This document shows, piece after piece, positions 11,891 to 20,922 of a stretch of DNA of 64,000 nt. Both the position numbers and the translations under genes were made by a program. The DNA is taken from the NCBI GenBank assembly GCA_015680685.1, contig MNCI01005373.1:73790-137789 (forward strand), read 5' to 3'. Each line of letters opens with the position of its first letter. Position 1 is the stretch's first letter. The notes under the pieces are model-generated. The model saw only the letters and a list, made by a program, of their open reading frames with translations. It made no database searches and was not told the DNA's origin. The DNA is from Gnetum montanum. Lineage: Eukaryota; Streptophyta; Gnetopsida; Gnetales; Gnetaceae.

Positions 11891-13162
11891 AGATGGTTTG
11901 GGCATCAGTGCTACTAACGCACATTAATAGTATGCCTTCGTAGGAACGACGACACAACGTGTCCCCTACTAGTGCATATTGTCGAGAACGTTTTCGTACT
12001 GCGTCCTTTTGTGCATTCATTAGGTGTTGCGATGTTTCACCGTGTAGAAGGTACTCTTTTATGTCATCATACCATTCTACCGCGTGTGTTGTACTGACGG
12101 ATGTAATCGATAATTCATCAGGAGTATCAGTTATGGATTTAGCGCAATTGATTATAGAGCTAGGAAACATATGGAACATGTTTGGTGATATGTTTAGAGC
12201 TAGCGTGGCAAGTGCATCTGCAACGGTGTTATCATTTCTAGAGACATGTTGCACATCCATACTTTCGAACCGCTTCAGTAAGTGTTTAGCCAAATCATAG
12301 TATGGTTGTAAATGTTGCGCTTTGCATGTATAAATGTCTGTGACTTGGTTTAAAATCAGTTGTGAGTCTCCTCTGACTACCAGTCATGTGATGTTGGAAG
12401 CTAATGTTGCCGTAAGGCTCCTAAGGAGACCCTCATACTCTGCTATGTTGTTGGTACAGTGAAAGTTGAAGTGGTAAGCAAAGGGTTGGATCTCCCCAGA
12501 GGGATAGGTAATGAAGGTAGCAACACTTCCTCCTCGAGAGGTGGATGCCCCATCAAAGTTCAAAATGGCTTCGTAATCATCGGGAACTATGTCTATCGCA
12601 CTCACATTTTCGTCTGGAAACTCTAGCTCTATTGTTGCTTGATCATGTGTTGGTGATGTAGTTAGTTGGTTCACTATGGCTTAACCCTTGACTGATGACT
12701 GCGATATGTAATGTAGGTCGAATTCAGCTATCATGGCTTTCCAACACGCTATTCTGCTTAACTCGTAAATGTTACCGGTGATGGCCCTGAGCACATTATC
12801 TTTGCAGATTATGTTGAATTGGTTATGGAAGAGGTAATGTTGTCATTTATTTAGGGAAAAGACAAGGGCTAAACATGACCTCTCCACCTTATTGTACTTC
12901 TTTTCGTGGGCCACTAATGCATGACTTAAGTAATAAATAGGGACTTCAGTTCCATCGTCTCGTTTCTGGCAGAGCACAAAAGTAATCAATGAATCCGACG
13001 TGGCGAGGTAGATATAGAAGGGTTTATTGTTCTATGGAGGGTACACTATTGGTAGCTGTGCTAATGCTATTTTAATGTGGTCGAAGGCTTCCTAGCACTG
13101 TGGAGTCCATTCAAAATGGACATTCTTTCATAGCAAATGGTTCATAGGTTTTAACTTGTCCG
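11883..13162 (-). pseudogene. B1 dual RNase H region
   Basis: Two RNase H modules in succession. The first follows RT and carries the usual gypsy pattern (YLATSDSLITFVLCQKRDDG, then PIYYLSHALVAHEKKYNKVE), about 12850-13050. The second (about 11960-12674) is of archaeal type: FDGAST, NNIAEYEGL, VVRGDSQLILNQ and HVSRNDNTVADALA give the D-E-D-D set. A TGA splits the second module at 12381-12383. The frame differs from that of RT, so a frameshift lies between 13163 and 12674. Two RNase H modules are a hallmark of Tat-lineage elements. Confidence 0.8.
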
Positions 13163-14340
13163 TCAGTTTTCTATGAAATGCCTGATGAATTGTAATCTAC
13201 CTTGTAGATCCCAAAGTTCAGTAAGGTTTCTTGGTGGTTTTAGATTGATGACTGCTTTAACCTTATCTAGATCTACTCGTATTCCTGTTTCTGACACTAC
13301 AAAACCCAACATCTTGCCCGTTTTTACTCCGAAGACACATTTCTTTGGGTTGAGCCTAAGTTCATACTTTAAGCAACGTTTTAGGACCAAATCTAAATCT
13401 TGGATGTGTTGCTATGGTGTTTTTGATTTAATTGCAATGTCATCTACATAATCATTGAGCGAGTGAAGTATGTAATCGCTAAAAATAAATGTCATTGCCC
13501 TTTGATATGTGACCCCAGCGTTCTTGAGACCGAATGGCATCATCGTGTAACAAAAAGTACCCCATGGTGTCATAAAGGTAGTCCGAAGCTAATGTTCCAG
13601 GTTAATGCGTATCTGGTTATATCCTGAGAAGCCATCCATAAAAGATAACAAGGCATGCCCAGCGGTTGAGTTAACAAGTTGGTTGATGCTGGGTAGGAGG
13701 AAATCATCTTTTATGGTCGCAACGTTGAGGTTCCAGAAGTCAATGCATAGGCGAATGCTTCCATTCTTCTTTGGGACAATGACCATGTTGGATAGCCAAT
13801 CAGCATAGTCAACAACCCGAATGAAACCAGCTTGATAGAGTTTGGTGATCTCATTGCAAACTGCCAATGCTACCTCAGGCTTAACCTTTCGTGCTTTTTG
13901 TTTCACTGGCCTTAATTTTGGATCGAGTATAATATTGTGCTGGATGATTTGAGGATCTAACTTAGACATGTTAATGTAAGACCAAGCGAATGCTTTTATG
14001 ATGTCTCGAAGCACATGTTCTATGTCTCTGGCCAGTTGAGGTTGCAATAGTGTGCTCAATTTTAATACCTTAACTTCACCATCAGTCATGGCTATGGGGG
14101 TTTCAGTTAAAGGGTTTTCAGTGATGCTATCAGCTTCTATGTCTAGGGATTTTGTCATATCTTCATAGTTGTCTAATATTTGTTGTGTTGAGGCTATGAC
14201 TGTGTCGTCTGTTGATAGAATTTATGTTGATTTCTCTCGTGATCTTTCTGTATGGTCCATCGATGGTCAATGGTGTGAATAGATGCTAGTAATCCATCGG
14301 GCTTGCTCTTGCCAATAAATAGAGGGAAGAGTGAGCTAAT
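13163..14340 (-). pseudogene. rt: B1 reverse transcriptase
   Basis: Reverse transcriptase copying the element RNA to DNA. The N-terminal part at 14158-13589 shows FIRVVDYADWLSNMVIVPKK, LCIDFWNLN and the catalytic SFMDGFSGYNQI; downstream comes NDYVDDIAIKSK (YVDD box, about 13450) and LNPKKCVFGV (about 13345). Stops fall after INLEH (13589-13591), between the YVDD box and the next block, and upstream in the linker near 14220. The conserved frame begins around 14340, immediately after the flanking AGTTTAAGGCC array, not directly after protease: a 5.5 kb antisense unit separates them. Confidence 0.9.
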
Positions 14341-14384
14341 AGGGGTTGTTACACATTTCTAGGAAATGTAAATCATGTGTACGT

Positions 14385-14537
14385 ATACGGTGGTAGTTTA
14401 TCATCGTTCCTAGACGCATGGCAGTTTAAGGCCTTATCAGGCCGAATGTGGCAGTTTAAGGCCTTACTGGGCCGTATGTGGCAGTTTAAGGCCTTACTGG
14501 GCTGTATGTGGCAGTTTAAGGCCTTACCGGGCCGTTT
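14385..14537. repeat. AGTTTAAGGCC array, left flank of antisense gene
   Basis: Four regular units of about 31 bp (GGCAGTTTAAGGCCTTACTG followed by GGCCGTATGT, with variants) preceded by a degenerate unit. The same word, AGTTTAAGGCCATTTCGGGCC, occurs twice at 19690-19745 on the other side of the antisense gene. Confidence 0.85.
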
Positions 14538-14768
14538 AACTATGCGTTGATGATGTCTAGTTGATGTATGATCTGTACTGAGGAGTTTGCACCAAAATGT
14601 TTAGTGTGGGCAACCCGAATTGCTTTGCAAAGGCATAAGGTGGAAGGAGCCCAACTTGACTTTCTTATTTTTGTTTTCATTTGACCATACTTTGTATTTT
14701 GATTAATTTTGATTAAATTGGATAAAATATTCAAGGTGGCGATGGCGGCGGTGAGGTCAACGTGGTGG

Positions 14769-14780
14769 TATATATATATA
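14769..14780 (+). promoter_or_regulatory. TATA box of the B1 antisense gene
   Basis: TATATATATATA lies 269 bp upstream of the ATG at 15049 and just after a GC-richer stretch. The leader between them (14815-15045) carries repeated AGCGTGAACC / AGCGTGCAGG words. The assignment rests on position and base content only. Confidence 0.4.
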
Positions 14781-15048
14781 ATGCAAGGCGTGAGCGTGAA
14801 CCCATCAGTCAACAAAGGCAGCGTGAACCTAAGCCAAATCGCAGCATAAGCGTAAATCGAAGTCGTAGCATGAACGTACAGAACCAAACCCCAGCGTGCA
14901 GGAATTATTGCAGTGTACAGAACCAAACCCCAACATGCAGGGTTCAGCTTGGTGTGTAGGGCTTAGCGCAGTGTACAAGATAAGACCCAAGCGTGTAGGG
15001 TTAAAACCCCAGCGTGAACCTGTGAGATTTAGTATACAGGACACCAGA

Positions 15049-15179
15049 ATGGGTAAGGGCAAGGAGGTAGAAGGCTAGGGGAGGAAGGAGCCCAACTTGA
15101 CTTTCACGGAGGAAAGTGAGGCCATGCTTCAGTGTTTTCCTAGGCCTAGGATTCCATTGTGGCCTGGATCGGTGCACAG
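15049..15179 (+). pseudogene. Antisense gene exon 1
   Basis: Starts MGKGKEVEG, then a TAG at 15076-15078, then continues in the same frame to LQCFPRPRIPLWPGSVH and a GT donor at 15180. The exon ends in phase 2; exon 2 supplies one base, giving AGG. The B2 copy begins ATGAAGGAGGCAAAGGAGG at 50696 and ends at the same phase, which supports both the start and the donor. Confidence 0.55.
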
Positions 15180-15311
15180 GTAGGCTCTAATCTCGCCTCG
15201 GTTAATTTCTTTCTTGTGTATTTGCTATTTGGGTGTACGGGATTTGCGTGAGGCCTCTGGTTGTATGTTTCGATGTGCGAGGACGATGCTGGGCGTAAAT
15301 AGTTCCTAGTG

Positions 15312-15818
15312 TGCAGGGTCTGCACGTTGAGCGTAGACAATTTCCTATCGTGCAGGGCCTGCACGCTGAGCGTAGACAATTTCCCAGCGTGCAGGGCCTG
15401 CACGCTGAGCGTAGACAATTTCCTAGTGTGCAGGGCCTACATGCTGAGCGTAAATAATTTCCCAACATGTAGGGTCTGCACATTGAGCGTAAATCATTTC
15501 CCAGCATGCAGGGTCTGCACATTGAGTGTAAACAATTTGCTAGTGTGCAGGGTCTGCACACTGAGCGTAAACAGTTTCCCAGCGTGTAGGGTCTGCACTC
15601 TAAGCGTAAACAGTTTCCCAGTGTGCAGGGTTAGCATGCTGAGCGTAAACAATTTTCCAGCGTGCAGGGTCAGCACATTGAGCGTAAACAGTTTTCCAGC
15701 ATGCAGGGTCAGCATGCTGAGTGTAAACAGTTTTCCAGCGTGCAGGGCCTACACGCTGAGCGTAAATAGTTTTCCAGCGTGCAGGGCTTGCACGCTAAGC
15801 ATAAACAGTTTGCAACTT
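15312..15818. repeat. 39-bp minisatellite in intron 1, 13 copies
   Basis: Thirteen tandem 39-bp units containing GCAGGGTCTGCACGCTGAGC and GTAAACAATTTCC. Because 39 is a multiple of 3, long repetitive open frames appear on both strands (for example C-R-x-C-T-L-S-V-N-x-F on plus); these are by-products, not genes. The array lies wholly within intron 1 (15180-15909). The unit shares the AGCGTGCAGG word with the leader and LTRs of B1. Confidence 0.92.
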
Positions 15819-15909
15819 TTTCGAAGTATTGGCCTCCAATGTAGAACTTCATTTCATTATTTCATTTTCATGTATAACTAATTTACCATGGCATTTTGGG
15901 TATTTGCAG

Positions 15910-16236
15910 GGATCCTAAGCCTTTCCTCTTAGTGGTTGAGCTGGTTGGGGTACCGGCCTGGTTCGGGCGCATTGATACTGACGAACCTACCCCTAATATA
16001 ACTATTGATAACAATGGGGTATGGTTCAGGGAATGGGCTTGTGAGTTCCTTGCCTTCATTTTAGACGGATTCAAAGTAGTAATATGGTCCCATCTAAGCG
16101 AACAAGTAGCACGGAGTGTACTTGAGGCAATGTTGCCAGGATCTTCAAACAGCGTCATGGCTTTCATGGTGGACATTGAAGAGGGACCGCTTGCGATTGA
16201 GGACGGTCCCTATGGAGGGCCCAGATCTACCCGTCC
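15910..16236 (+). pseudogene. FCP1/NIF-like domain exon (catalytic residues lost)
   Basis: The exon follows TATTTGCAG (15901-15909) and encodes DPKPFLLVVELVGVP, then VWFREWACEFLAFILDGFKV followed by VIWSHLSEQVARSVLEAML. This is the layout of the FCP1-homology (HAD phosphatase) fold: strand plus DxDG loop, helix, strand plus WSS loop. The DxDG acids read E and V here (VVELVG), so no phosphatase activity is expected. The exon stops at a single N where the third part of the domain should follow; the B2 copy retains that part (NNTLMLGHRPIILFQNPL). The family assignment is from pattern only; a structure-based search would settle it. Confidence 0.55.
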
Positions 16237-16237
16237 N

Positions 16238-16860
16238 CCAAAACCACATTCACACCATCTGCCGAGACACCGAAGAGGTATGAAAAGAATTCGGCTGATA
16301 GATGAAAAAGTATTTTGACACCCTTGATGCGGGTGCTATAGTAAGTGACAGATTTGTCAAATGAATCAACAAGTCCAATCATTTCAGCTACAGAGACATT
16401 AGGGCTTAGGGTTGTGAATAGCTCCATGAGGCTAGCATCATTCAAATAACGGACAATAGGCAATGGGGCATTGGTACGTAACCATCGTTGTGCCTTGTTG
16501 ACTTCCCCAAATTGCATCGACAGGGTGCTCTCAGTCCGCCCTATCGTAATAGGGTCTCCGCCAGTGGGGACGTTAACTGTAAGCACAATGTAAAACGTTA
16601 ATTGTAAGCACAATGTAAAACCAGAACACTAGTATAACCAACGTTGCGTCTAAACAAAAAAACTAAGGCATCAGAGAAATATCATCACTTACCTTCAGTC
16701 GTGAGATTCACGTTGCTAGGAGCCAAATCATTATCATGAGGGAAAACCAGTCCATTACGTGACCAATCCCCATGCAGCCACCCCTGAGCCGCGCATTGCA
16801 CAAACGCCCTAGAAAATCGCTTATGAAAATGAACGATGTCACCCTTAGTCTGAGCTAATA
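16238..16860 (-). pseudogene. Two exons of the antisense gene on an inverted block
   Basis: Bounded by single Ns at 16237 and 16861. On the minus strand it reads an exon (HFHKRFSRAFVQCAAQGWLH to LAPSNVNLTTEG), a donor GAAG/GTAAGTGATG, an intron, the acceptor TGCTTACAG, and an exon with GEVNKAQRWLRTNAPLP, GLVDSFDKSVTYYSTRIKGV and FFSYLFGVSADGVNVV. Both exons have counterparts in B2 (48615-48883 and about 48134-48500) in the same strand and order as the rest of that gene. So the block is reversed relative to its neighbours here, most simply an assembly error. Its second exon is the first half of the transposon-protein-like domain. Confidence 0.7.
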
Positions 16861-16863
16861 NGT

Positions 16864-17518
16864 GTTCTCAAGGGCTCTAAGGGGTTCCCTATGCAGGGAA
16901 CATCAAAGGTGGTGGAAGTTAATGAACTGTATCCCCTATTTAGGGCACGGTTGTTTCCTAAATCCCTATCTCAAGTGAAAAGTCTTGGGGTGGAGGCCGT
17001 GCGCATCATGCAGACCATTTTAGAGACTGGGATGCGTTATAATTGGACCCAATTTTTGTTGTTGGGTTTCCATGGGGAGATAGTGCGGTTGCATTCAAAC
17101 GTTGAGGCACAGTCCCATTTCACTTTCATGTTCTTCGTCAGTTATCTACGTCGCCTGGCCGAGTTTTTGGTGGTTCGTGCAGATAACAAATATGTTTTGT
17201 GGGATCGTACTCAATTATCTCACCCATGGATTAACCATTTGTTCAAGGTAGTTGAGTCTCAAGATGCACCCAAGGGGATCGATGAATCGGTTTCCGTCAC
17301 AATAGAGGGGTCATCTGGTGCTTCAATCTATACACGTGATAGTGTGGGGTTGGAACTAGACAATGTGTCCTACATTGCTAGGAGGGCTAATCGAGTGATC
17401 AAGGAGACCATCGGGAAAGCCAATTCAAAGATTCAGAAGTGCAAACACCCTAAAGAGGTGGTCTCAACTGTAGAAGAGCTGAGGGTAAAGCGTATACGAT
17501 TTAAAATGCCTGCTCGAG
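16864..17518 (+). pseudogene. Antisense gene: transposon-protein-like domain exon
   Basis: Open from the N at 16861 to a donor at 17519 (CTCGAG/GTAAGTAAGC). Contains NELYPLFRARLFPKSLSQVK, RIMQTILETGMRYNWTQF and FFVSYLRRLAEFLVVRADNK. The spacing of a 'LFP' segment, a helical block and a hydrophobic 'I..YLRR' block resembles the second half of the domain seen more clearly in A1 and A2 (HLFPKKGLKRIS, then LPFPYLIKKLC). The end turns basic (VKRIRFKMPARG). The B2 counterpart reads YFFNVYLRRFMKFLVIKDNE. Confidence 0.6.
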
Positions 17519-17635
17519 GTAAGTAAGCTTGGTGCACTTGTTTTATTGCCATTATCGTTATTTTTTTCTTATTCATTTGTTTTTTCTTTTTGACCGTTTA
17601 CATGAAACTAATGTTGGATCTATGAATGTCTTCAG

Positions 17636-17884
17636 ACCTGACTCCGGAAGTGAGAAGACAAGAGCTAGAAACAATTATCGAGGAGGAGAAAGTCCCAACA
17701 GATTTAATTGAGGAGGAAGAGGTCGGCAAAGATCAGGTGGAAGTGACCGAAGAACTGGCGCAAGAAACCATGGAGACAGAACTGGTTGATGACTGGGATG
17801 GTGTTGATGAAATATTTAATAGCTTCCTTAAGGGAAGATTGGACCTTGGTGACCCTCCGAACTGGGAAGGAAATAGAGAATCCA
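17636..17884 (+). pseudogene. Antisense gene: acidic linker exon
   Basis: Lies between an acceptor (GTCTTCAG, 17628-17635) and a probable GTATAT donor at 17885. Encodes a glutamate-rich stretch (PEVRRQELETIIEEEKVPTD, then LIEEEEVGK) followed by DDWDGVDEIFNSFLKGRLD. Phase 1 in, phase 1 out, matching its neighbours. No stop interrupts it. Confidence 0.55.
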
Positions 17885-17973
17885 GTATATTTTCTTTTGT
17901 TTTATTGTGTTGCCTTGTGAATTGTTGTTTCCATTATGTGGTGTTTTAATTTTATGTTTTTTATTGCTTCCAG

Positions 17974-18177
17974 ATGAAGATATTGAAACTAGGACGATTC
18001 CTACCATGCGGTTAGAAGTGCCTATGATAGAGGTTCCCCCTGAAATGACCACTAAGGCTAATCCATCTCGCACTCATGAGCCGTTTACTTGGACCGAAAT
18101 GCCAGGCAAAATGGATTTTGTCACCAGTATCGTCGACGAAGTGGTTGAACGCATTCAGCAAGCTCACCCTGAAATAG
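17974..18177 (+). pseudogene. Antisense gene: linker exon
   Basis: The acceptor TTGCTTCCAG ends at 17973 and the donor GAAATAG/GTATAG is at 18178. Encodes EVPMIEVPPEMTTKANPSRT and MDFVTSIVDEVVERIQQAHP. The codon split across the downstream intron restores glycine, supporting the splice model. Confidence 0.5.
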
Positions 18178-18267
18178 GTATAGACATCTCAAGAGTTTTG
18201 CTGCCTTCAATTTTCACATTCTTTTTTGCCATCTAAGGTCTAATGCCTATTATTTTCATGTGGGTAG

Positions 18268-19052
18268 GGGCTAAACTGAAGTGGGATCCATCTGAGGGTA
18301 TTTGTATTGACAGCTTGCCTGCACTACCGCCAGAAGTTGAATAAGTACCAAGACAAGTATATGATGAGGTGGCAGAATGTCTTGTGCACAATGCCAAATT
18401 GCCTTGGACCTGTAGATGTTCCATTGAATAGCTATGGTTGCAGATGCAGGCAAGGGAAAGAGAGGTTTCCAAGTTATCAGTTGAATGTGATGATCTCAAA
18501 GCTCGTTATGAGTTTGCCTTGGCCAGATAAACAGGTGATCATTCTTGGCGAACTTCCGAGATCACTTATACCAGATATTGGAACTTGTTGAATCACCATG
18601 CATCACTGACTCGGAAGCTAGCAAAGCGTAAGGCCCAGATAGATTTACTGAACCTCAAGTGTCAGGATTGGAAGGCTTTCGCTTCTAAGGTGTGGAAGTG
18701 GGGTCAAGATGAGAAGAATCATAAGCATCATTACAAGAAGTCATTAAAAGAAGTATCTATAGAGAAGCATCAACTTGAGATGTTCGTAGAGGGTCTGGGT
18801 TTATGGTCTGCATTTGATACGTTTGCTAAGAATACCATTGTTGAGATGGAATCGCCCAAGAGGGTAATTATGACTACTTCTAGAGAGGTCTCTATGGGTA
18901 AATTTCCCTTGAAACATCCCACATGGTCGGCAATTGACAAAGGGAAGGCCTTAGCGAATGTCGATTTGGGCCTCGATGGGACTGACTGGGCTAGTGTTTC
19001 CGAGGAAGAAATTCTCCATTGGTTGGAATTCGGTTTAGGGGGGTCTCCCATG
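18268..19052 (+). pseudogene. Antisense gene: coiled-coil exon with SEEEILHWLE motif
   Basis: Runs from the acceptor GTGGGTAG (18267) to the donor ATG/GTAAGC (19053). Three in-frame stops (TAA 18342, TAG 18429, TAA 18528) are each one C-to-T step from a glutamine codon. The frame is otherwise continuous: REREVSKLSVECDDLKARYE, RKLAKRKAQIDLLNLKCQDW and a basic/acidic heptad-like stretch to about 18790, then NVDLGLDGTDWASVSEEEIL and HWLEFGLGG. The last motif recurs in B2 (MSEEEILCWLE, near 46060) and marks the gene's conserved C-terminal part. Confidence 0.65.
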
Positions 19053-19142
19053 GTAAGCAATTTGTGAATTTTGTTCATTGAATAACGCTTGGGATTTTTC
19101 TCTTTTTTTTTGTGTTGATTATTTTTTTTTGCCTTTTCATAG

Positions 19143-19244
19143 GGTCAGGGCGATGACGATGTTCAAGAAGGTGGCCCCAGTGGAGCAGGGACCCATGGTG
19201 CCAGAGAGTCTGAGGGGGACAACCCTCCCGGCCCTGATGTTTAG
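19143..19244 (+). pseudogene. Antisense gene: last exon
   Basis: Follows a T-rich tract and TTTTCATAG (to 19142) and reads in phase with the preceding exon: GQGDDDVQEGGPSGAGTHGA ... DNPPGPDV, stop TAG 19242-19244. B2 ends in an equivalent short exon with a proline run (DVPPPPPIA, stop at 45835). About 100-200 bp of AT-rich 3' flank with a TA microsatellite follows (19370-19395). Confidence 0.55.
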
Positions 19245-19689
19245 TTTTCATTTTGAAATTATCATGGCTCATAATTTTACATGAATCGTGAACTGAATGT
19301 TTTGCCTTGGGTTGTCCATAAACTAATGAATGGAATCAGTTAACTGTTGTAATTGTCCAACTGTATATGGCTATATATATATATATATATATTTTATTTG
19401 AATTTTGAGTTTGTTCAAACGTAGATTTAAAGTGGAAATCTTTTTTTTTCTTTTGGCTCTTGTTGTTTAAATGTAAACACGATGCAGCAATGTAAAATGT
19501 TTTGGTTTATTTTGTTGTTTAAGTGCAATGCACGAAGTAGGAATGCAAGTAGGAATGTAATTATAATTGAAGGATAATTGTGAAAAGGGAAATGTGAAGA
19601 AAAACTGTAATTGATAACACGACAATGTAAGCATAAATTTGAACAATGAACTTGAATTTGGGAGAGAGAAAAAAAGTGTAAGCAAATAG

Positions 19690-19895
19690 TCTAGTTTAAG
19701 GCCATTTCGGGCCCCATGCACTAATTTAAGGCCATTTCGGGCCATGTGTAAACAAGTGAAGTTTCAAGTGACACTGGTGGATTTCTTGGTAGACTGACCA
19801 TTTTTGATTGTGGCTAGTTTTATGTCATTGCGGACATGTGATAGTTTAATGTCATTTCGGATTGTGAATGTAGTTTAACATCGTTTCGGACTTGA
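19690..19895. repeat. AGTTTAAGGCC-type repeats, right flank of antisense gene
   Basis: Two units of TAGTTTAAGGCCATTTCGGG-type, then three degenerate units of the type TAGTTTAATGTCATTTCGGA. The word is shared with the array at 14385-14537 and, more loosely, with 10380-10820. These arrays separate the antisense gene from protease on this side and from RT on the other. Confidence 0.75.
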
Positions 19896-19902
19896 ATGGC
19901 GT

Positions 19903-20769
19903 TTATTGGTTTAGTAATTTTTTGATTTTCCTCATCTTAAAATTAGGAGTAGCGTTAACGGGTATGATTCTATATTCAGCGTCTCCTTCACTGATCATGT
20001 TGAACGGTAATTTGGCCCAAGGGATGTCTGATGGAACAGTTCCCACGTTGGTGCTTTCTGGTGTTTCTGCACGTATTGTAGTTTCTACATTTGTTGTAGT
20101 TTCTAGGTTAGGTAGTATATGTACAATTTCAGGCCCGTGTATTTCTGTGTTGGGTAAAGTTTTCTTTATGTTTAATGGATCGTTGCTTACTGGTTGCGTG
20201 TATCTTTGTTGTTGGTTTGTACCATCTTGTTTAGGCTCTTCAAACTTAACCTCCGAGCCTTGGTCTGTATCTGTATGTGATGAGATGGTAGGTGTTGCAG
20301 CCTCCCCGTGTCTATTGATTTCACCACCTTCGTAAGGCAGGTGAATCTCTTGGTGTATGGGGGAAGAGACTACTTTTAGTTGGGCTAACCAGGGCCTTCC
20401 CAATATTAAATTGAACCTTGGCATTTCATTGATGACCACAAAGTTAGCAGATGTGGGGAATTGATCCCCTGCTATAAATTCCAAAGTTATGGTGCCTTTT
20501 ACTATTACGCGTGATCCACTAAATGATTTCAAACACGTGGTGGCGGTTGGTCTAATTAGTTTTGTAAGCCCTAATTGTTCGATGATGGGATAGGGTACTA
20601 TGTTTGTAGCCGCTCCATCATCTACATGCACTTTATGTATTTTGAATTGATTTACTCGTATCGTTATGAACATAGGTGCGGTTGTCACTTCTCCTGTTTT
20701 CTCATCCATTTTGATGTTGTCATTGTGGAAACCTAGTGACTTAGGAGTTGATCCTTGAGGCGAATACAT
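19903..20769 (-). CDS. pro: B1 aspartic protease region
   Basis: Retroviral-type protease released from the gag-pol polyprotein. Motifs: FKIHKVHVDDGAATNIVPYP, where the catalytic DSGA/DTGA is DDGA, then GSRVIVKGTITLEF and FNLILGRPWLAQLKVV, the ILG flap-side signature. The open frame is 288 codons. The tail after the protease fold (about residues 160-288) is hydrophilic and ends PWAKLPFNMISE ... KMRKIKKLLNQ. A diverged homolog of this tail lies at 45100-45377 in B2. It is in the same frame as gag upstream (20923-23679) but separated from it by stops. RT does not follow directly; the antisense gene intervenes. Confidence 0.85.
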   Translation of the reverse strand: MYSPQGSTPKSLGFHNDNIKMDEKTGEVTTAPMFITIRVNQFKIHKVHVDDGAATNIVPYPIIEQLGLTKLIRPTATTCLKSFSGSRVIVKGTITLEFIAGDQFPTSANFVVINEMPRFNLILGRPWLAQLKVVSSPIHQEIHLPYEGGEINRHGEAATPTISSHTDTDQGSEVKFEEPKQDGTNQQQRYTQPVSNDPLNIKKTLPNTEIHGPEIVHILPNLETTTNVETTIRAETPESTNVGTVPSDIPWAKLPFNMISEGDAEYRIIPVNATPNFKMRKIKKLLNQ

Positions 20770-20922
20770 TACCGCATGAATTGAAGGTTCATTTGGAGGT
20801 AAGTCTTAGCTTACTGGGATGGATGTCAACATGCGTACTAGGGCTTTGCGGTGGGTTTAAGAAGTTAATACCAAGTCGTATAAGCTTAATGAAGTGTTTT
20901 TCTATTTGAGCGCCTGCGTGAC

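Larger units (their letters stand above)
15049..19244 (+). pseudogene. Antisense multi-exon gene inside B1 pol
   Basis: A spliced gene on the strand opposite to gag-pol, lying between protease and RT. Exons inferred from GT/AG sites with compatible phases: 15049-15179, 15910-16236, an inverted block 16238-16860 holding two exons, 16864-17518, 17636-17884, 17974-18177, 18268-19052, 19143-19244. Product order: a short basic start, an FCP1/NIF-like domain, a domain resembling 'putative plant transposon protein', an acidic linker, a coiled coil, then a SEEEILHWLE motif and a Gly/Pro-rich end. It is broken by TAG at 15076 and by stops at 18342, 18429 and 18528. The same gene, same exon order, sits at 45833-50696 in another element. 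Function unknown; a role in regulating or assisting the element is inference. Confidence 0.75.

Noticed and set aside
10857-14340. These pol domains as the missing pol of element A1
   Set aside because: They lie on the opposite strand inside B1, which has its own LTRs and TSD; A2 shows A-family without pol at that position.
15202-15818. Long repetitive open frames on both strands with Cys-rich units
   Set aside because: The 39-bp period is divisible by three, so every strand stays open; the array lies inside an intron and has no start or domain of its own.
19370-19395. TA-rich microsatellite as a promoter
   Set aside because: It lies downstream of the antisense gene's stop with no gene after it in either direction at a suitable distance.
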